Origin: Conoideocrella luteorostrata
Lineage: Eukaryota > Ascomycota > Sordariomycetes > Hypocreales > Clavicipitaceae
DNA length: 64,000 bases
Assembly (NCBI GenBank): GCA_032433595.1
Contig: JASWJB010000003.1
Span: 327,296 to 391,295 of the forward strand
Reading direction: 5' to 3'
Of the stretch, positions 58,481 to 64,000 are shown piece by piece (position 1 is the first letter of the stretch; each line of letters begins with the position of its first letter). Both the position numbers and the translations under genes were made by a program. The notes under the pieces are model-generated. The model made no database searches. It was not told the origin of the DNA and saw only the letters and a program-made list of their open reading frames with translations.

Positions 58481-59245
58481 ACAGATGGCTAAAGGCTTTG
58501 CAAGTAATGCAGTCCATTCTCCTCAAATTTCATGACCAAAGACTTGGTTTTGTGTCGGATCTGATCTAAGCTCTATGTTAATGTATCCTATTATGCCCGC
58601 ATCGTGCTCGTTATGGAATTTTGCTGAGGACTGTGCTCTGTGCTTGCCACCGTTCATTGCATATCGGTATCCTATACGCTAATATAGGGCGCGAGTGTTC
58701 AGCATCCCCTCGTAGCGGAAAATGGCTGAGACGCCTGATACTAGGCCCCTATAGTAATGTACATAGTAAGATATATTTACACTGCTCTTTTTAAATAAAT
58801 AAAGTAAATTATAAAGCTGTCTATAATACCTAGCTCTCTAGCACTATAATTTAAAGCTATTTAGAGATTTAAATTAGCTATAAGAGCTCTCTCAATAACA
58901 TAAGGATATTTGTCACAGGAAGCATTCAACATCACCGAAAACGTACAATACTGCTGGAAACGTTCAACATCGCCGGAACTGATGGAATAAAATAAGAGGC
59001 ATCCTGCGGAGATAAATAGTTTGTGAGAAAGAAAAGAACACACCAAACACCCAAGTCTCCTTCTGGTACTGTTCGGTATCAATCGATCAATTGTTTCGTG
59101 TATTCAAGTTGTGGTATCGCAAAATGCGGACCAATTGCACGCGCCGGTCAAAATCGTAGTTCAGAGGTCGAAAGTCGGAATCGTAAGGTGTCGGCTCGTC
59201 CTGCAATGAAAAGCGTAGTCTTGTTCAATTGCATATGATCAAATG
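58481..59245. other. Intergenic, increasingly AT-rich
   Basis: No gene recognised. The composition falls to AT-rich from about 58740 onward. Short frames at 58861-59082 and 59023-59238 lack motifs. Confidence 0.5.
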
Positions 59246-62200
59246 TGTTACAACCCTGACTAGCGGGCTGTGAGAAGGCCGGCCACGGGGCGCCAACCCC
59301 CACTACCACACGTGACCACCGGACGGAACTAAGGATATTCCGTACCGAAGGATATGATTCACTACGAGTTCACCATAAACCACCAGTGAACTATACGGGA
59401 AGTCACTACAAGTTCACCGTGAACCAACGGTGAACCACCTACTATATAGGCACTACTAAATTACACTCTTTAGATACTTTAGATAGTTAGTCTTTAATAA
59501 GTTATTTAATTATTATAATTATTTATCTGTATCTCTTAATTACCTAAACTATTGCAATGTAATATCTCTTGCTTAGAACGTATAATGCCTTATAACCTCT
59601 GCTAACATAAACTATAACTTAGGTTTATCCCTTAGGAACTAACTATAGCTATTACACATTAAAGACTCTTATTTAGACTTATATTATATTACTTTAAGTA
59701 ATACCTTATATTATTAATATAGCTCTTAACTCTAAGTATAAATTAAACTCTAAAGAAAAGAAGAAGAATCCCTAAGACACTATAAATATTAACTCTAATA
59801 ATAAATATAATAATATGATTTAACTTCTTTAAAGTTAAATTAAGTAAGCTAAATAATATATAGCTAAGATAGCTTAGTATATATAAGAATAAACTAAAAT
59901 ATACTAAGGCTAAATTAATAAAATTAATAAACTTACTATTACTACTATAAAGGGTAAAGATCTAGGAAAAGTACTAAAGCCTATACTATTAGGATTATTT
60001 AATAATACTATAAGTACCTTATAATTATTCCTTACCTAACTTTAGGCTTACTTTATATATTTCTTAGTATAATTTAAGAATAAGGTATTTAGGGTATAAT
60101 ATATTATAAGTAAACTTATTAGACTTATACTCTCTTAGTTTAAACCTATATTATATAATTATATAGAAAACTCTTTTTTAAGAACTTATAAATTAAATAT
60201 AGTTTATATCTTTTTATTTTATTAAGAATTTAAGAACTTTATTTATTAGATATTTAAAACTATAAATAAAGAATAAAATATAAAAAGTAAACTATAAAAC
60301 TTATATTAAAAAGGATTAATATTTAAATATTTTATAATATTCTTATAGATTATCTCTAAACTTCTATAGAAATAATCTTATTTTATATTTATATACTATA
60401 AAGAACTTAAGAAAAAAGTTAAGAATAAACTCTATAAACTAAACTAACTAAATACTCTTACTAATTATATTAATATTATAGTATATATTAATAATAAATA
60501 GTATAAGTAATACTAAGAAAAGAATTAAGGTAGTAAAAACTAGTATAATAATATATAAAGAAACCTTAGTAACTAAGGTAAATAATAATAAAAGCTTATT
60601 ATATATATATATATTATTAACTTAGGATAAATAAACTTAAATACTATAAAGAAATTTAATAAAGAAAAGGTAAAGTACTATAATTATAGGAAAAAAGGAT
60701 ATTTCTTTAGGGAATATAAATAACCTAAGAAAGAGTAAAAACTAACTCTAAATAGTAAGAAATAACTAAATAATATTAATATAAATATTAAACACTAAAA
60801 CCTTAGTTAAACTAAATATTATAATAATAACTATATTATATACCTTAATAATAAATAAGGTAATAAATAGTTTCTAAAGTAGCCTAAGAAAACCTTAGCT
60901 ATAACTAGTAAAATTCCTTTACTAAAGAGGGAATAAGGAATTAAACTATAATAAATTAAATAATAAACTTACTAAGAAATCTAAGTAAGAATAAATAAAG
61001 TATAATAAGTAATAAAAAAAACCTTTAATAATAAGAAAAAGAAGCTATATAACTTTTTATATAAATATAAGAAGAAAGGGTATTAAGTGTTAATAATATT
61101 AGTTTATTTAGTACTATAGATTAAGATTAAAATATACCTAAAGATAATAGTAATAATAATAAGTTTAACTAAAACTATAAAATATTATTATATAAAGAAA
61201 GTAATAAGAATAGGTAAATTACCTTATAATATAATATAAAATACTATAATATATAATATTAAGATATTCTTATGTAAATTAAACCTAAACCTCTTATATT
61301 TAACTAAAAATAAATATTTATTTAATATTAACTTATACTATAAGGAAAAGATATAGTAATCTTAATCCTAAGTAATAACTTTATAGTAATAGTTATAAGA
61401 CTATAGAAACTATTAAGAGAATTTAGGAATAACCTATAAATATACTTAAACTATAATAAATATTATTATATTTTATAAGTATTATATATATACTTTAAAT
61501 ATAAAATATATTTTTATACTAAAGTAAGACTAAATATTTTTCTAAAATATATAGTAAAATATATTATTATATAACTATACTTAGCCTATAAACTTAGAGA
61601 ATAAAGAATAATACTTAGAAATAAAGAATATATTATTATCCTTAAACTTAATATAAGTATATTACTATAGTGCTAAAACATAAGAGTATTAATATTATTA
61701 TATAAAATAAATATATACTAAATACACTTACTAAGAAAAGCAATTAAATAGTATTAAAGGGAAAAATATATTAACCCTTAATAATATAAATAGTTACTAG
61801 GAATAAAAGCTTATAGAATAACTAATTATAATATATATAACCTACTATAATACCTAGAATATTTAGTAAATAAGGTAAGGGAATAGTATAAATAGTAATT
61901 TAAAACACTAAAAATATACTAAAATATAAGGTAATTATTTAAGTTATATAAAAAGGATAACCCTATAGAAGCTAAGAAATTATAATAATAAAACAAGGAT
62001 TACTATAATAAATAATGCTAATATAATATATAAAACTATTAATAAAGATATATAGTAAACTATAAGAACTATTATTATAATTAATATATAGAAATAAAAC
62101 ACTAAATATACATATAACTTATGTATTTATATAAATAAAAAATAGGTTTTAAATAAGCTATTAAAAATAATAATACTATAGAATAGTATAAGGAAATTAA

Positions 62201-63440
62201 AAGATAAATTAATAAAGAAACTATTTTAAATTTAAAAAATAAGGTATATTATTTATAAAAGGGCTATAAACTAGCTTAATAAGAAAGAAACTAATAACTT
62301 TATATAAAACTAATAATAATAAAACATAATATAAACTAATATTAAAAGCTAAAATCTTAGAATATTATATAAAAGCACTTATAAATAGTAGTATAATAAG
62401 TAACTATATTTTACCTAGAGTTATTAATTATTACTAATTATTATAAAATATAAAAAAAAAACCCTATTAACTTTATAATATTAAAGAAGAAATATTCTTT
62501 TATAATAATAAAATAATTAACATAAAGACTTCTTACTTATTATTTATTATTTAAGAATATTTTAAAACTATTACCTATAATATTATAAATATATTAAAAT
62601 ATAATATAGTCCTAGGATATCTATAGCTAAGGGAGAGTAACTTACTAATTAACTAAAGAACTAGCTATTTACGTTAAAATAATAGTATAAATTAATAGTA
62701 TTAGAATAATTTAAAAAAAGTAAAATTTCGCTATAACTTAGCTATAATAAAAATAAGTAAGATATATAAGGCAAAAGCTAAACTTATAATAATAAAGACT
62801 ATATTATAACCTAAAATATATTATAAATAAATAAAATTAAAAAATTATAAAATCTAAAGAGTTATTATTACTCTAAGGAAAAACCTTATATATATTAATA
62901 ATATAATAAAAAAGCTTATAAAAATAAAAAAAAGTCTTAAAATAAAGGAAGAATAACTAAAGAATATCCTAAAAAAATACTAAAAGTATATTAAATTATT
63001 TTAAGAAGAACTTAATATAAGAGTACTAAAATATAGTAAATAAAATTATAAAATTATTCTAAAAAAAAAAATATTAATGTTATGGACTAGCCTAGTGGCT
63101 ACTGCGAACTAGCGTTAATAGAGTTTACATTAATTATAAAGAGAGAGGAAAGTCTACGTATCTTAGCCTGCTCGCTACCTATATATATCCTGTGTGTGTC
63201 CTAGGGTTAACACCCTAGGACACGTGCTAGTAGTTAGGCGGGGCTAGTCTAGGTGCTCCCTAGATATCCCTCGCGCACCTCTATAACCTAAGCTTCTAGC
63301 TTAAGTCTATTATATAGCTTTCTTCTCATGCTCTTGCCTCTCCCTGTTAGGGTTAGGGAGGCTTATTATGTTCTTTGCCTATAGCAGGGTAAGTGCCGCT
63401 TACGCTTATAGGGCCTTGCACTTATTTATTATTATATATA
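59246..63440 (+). mobile_element. RIP-degraded retrotransposon remnant
   Basis: From TGTTACAACC at 59246 the sequence passes into about 3.6 kb (59470-63070) that is almost purely A/T with stops in all frames, the picture left by C-to-T mutation on both strands. At 60676-60717 a fossil retroviral-type zinc knuckle can be read: codons TAC, TAT, TAT and TAT stand at the C, C, H and C positions with exact C-x2-C-x4-H-x4-C spacing, and a Gln codon just after has become TAA. All are explained by C-to-T or G-to-A changes. The knuckle puts gag on the plus strand. At 63062-63078 an A-rich tract runs into TGTTATGG, which could be the polypurine tract and 3' LTR start. Only about 2.4 kb lies between knuckle and LTR, so the element is truncated or non-autonomous. 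Confidence 0.6.
63197..63222. repeat. Perfect 11-bp inverted repeat
   Basis: TGTCCTAGGGT and ACCCTAGGACA flank a 4-nt TAAC loop. It lies in the GC-richer block after the AT-rich core, possibly inside an LTR. Confidence 0.85.
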
Positions 63441-64000
63441 TATTTATTGCCCTATAACCCTACTTACCCCCTTACTCTTAGCCTTTCTTAAACTATAAAG
63501 TTTTCTATATAACTTTACGCTTTACTCTTTTCTTTTATAAGCCTTTATTATTTTAAAAGCTTTTCTTTCCTATATTATTACTTTTTTATTTCTTAACTTC
63601 TTATGTTAAATACTTTATTTATGCTTATAATATAATTATTGCTAATACTCTATAGAAATATAATTTTTCTCCCTTACCCTTACTATATTTTTAATTTACT
63701 TATCCTTATTACCTCTTAGTAACCCTCTTATTAACTACCTAAAAAAGGAGTATAATATATACTTAGGGTTGGTTAGGGTTGGGATAGGGTCTATTTTGCT
63801 AAAGAAAGCTAATCTGCTCGCCTAGTCTAATCTAATCCTATTTTACACAAGCTATCTAGAGAGAGGAGAGGTTCTATACAAAGGAAAAGAGAGCTAGCTT
63901 AGTAGCTAGCTAGGGACTAGTCTAGGTGTGTTCTAGAACTAATTTAGAACTAGTTCTAGAGGGCTAGGCTAGAGGTCTAGAAGCTAGTCTAGAGGCAAGC
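63441..64000. other. AT-rich sequence with TTAGGG-like and CTAG-rich ends
   Basis: No gene. A telomere-like run (TTAGGGTTGGTTAGGGTTGG) lies at 63763-63782, and a 12-bp TTAGGGTTAGGG just before this stretch at 63347-63358. The last 130 bp are dominated by CTAG, AGCTAG and TCTAGA words, suggesting another degraded repeat continuing past the window. Confidence 0.55.

Noticed and set aside
1..64000. CRISPR arrays, bacterial operons or prophage
   Set aside because: No spaced repeats, no Shine-Dalgarno-led gene runs; introns and gene families are eukaryotic.

Overview
The window is nuclear DNA of a filamentous ascomycete, most likely a sordariomycete and probably one of the Hypocreales. The genes carry short introns (about 50-105 nt) with GT-AG or occasional GC-AG ends. 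The protein families are typically fungal: a Zn2Cys6 regulator, an NCS1 permease, an ArAE/DUF2421 transporter, a GMC oxidoreductase and a LysM/GH18 chitinase. The last 5 kb contains an AT-rich block that looks eroded by repeat-induced point mutation (RIP). The species assignment is inference only.

Layout. 1-24 kb is the gene-dense part. It holds the 3' end of an NCS1 permease, a fungal protoglobin, a ~996-aa ArAE-type membrane protein, a TatD-family hydrolase, a possible tiny gene near 9.5 kb, a GPI-type secreted protein, a secreted phospholipase A2, a DUF899 thioredoxin-like protein, a nitrilase-family amidase, a secreted alpha/beta-hydrolase lacking its nucleophile serine, a six-exon Zn2Cys6 transcription factor, and an amidohydrolase-fold protein lacking its metal ligands. 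24-37 kb is gene-poor. It contains one bHLH regulator of uncertain structure, several local repeats, and two oppositely oriented arrays of a diverged ~18-bp minisatellite. 37-50 kb is a second gene island: an intact GMC oxidoreductase divergent from a broken FSH1-type serine hydrolase, a DUF1772 (anthrone-oxygenase-like) protein, a broken LysM/hevein/GH18 chitinase, a MITE-like element, a secreted 'Up-regulated in Daf-2' domain protein and a maltose-permease-like MFS transporter. 50-59 kb is again almost empty except for a secreted GH1 glucosidase with one frameshift. From about 59.2 kb to the end is AT-rich wreckage of a retrotransposon followed by CTAG-rich sequence with telomere-like TTAGGG motifs.

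How the parts relate. There is no operon logic. The GMC oxidoreductase, FSH1 hydrolase and DUF1772 genes share a 4-kb block and resemble tailoring genes of a secondary-metabolite locus, but no polyketide synthase or other core enzyme is present, so this may be a relic. Three genes in 39-57 kb (FSH1 hydrolase, chitinase, GH1) carry frameshifts or stops although the rest of each protein is recognisable, which suggests an accessory, decaying region next to transposon-rich DNA. Sequence errors are an alternative for the single-base indels. Exon structures were deduced by hand from frames, splice signals and family knowledge.
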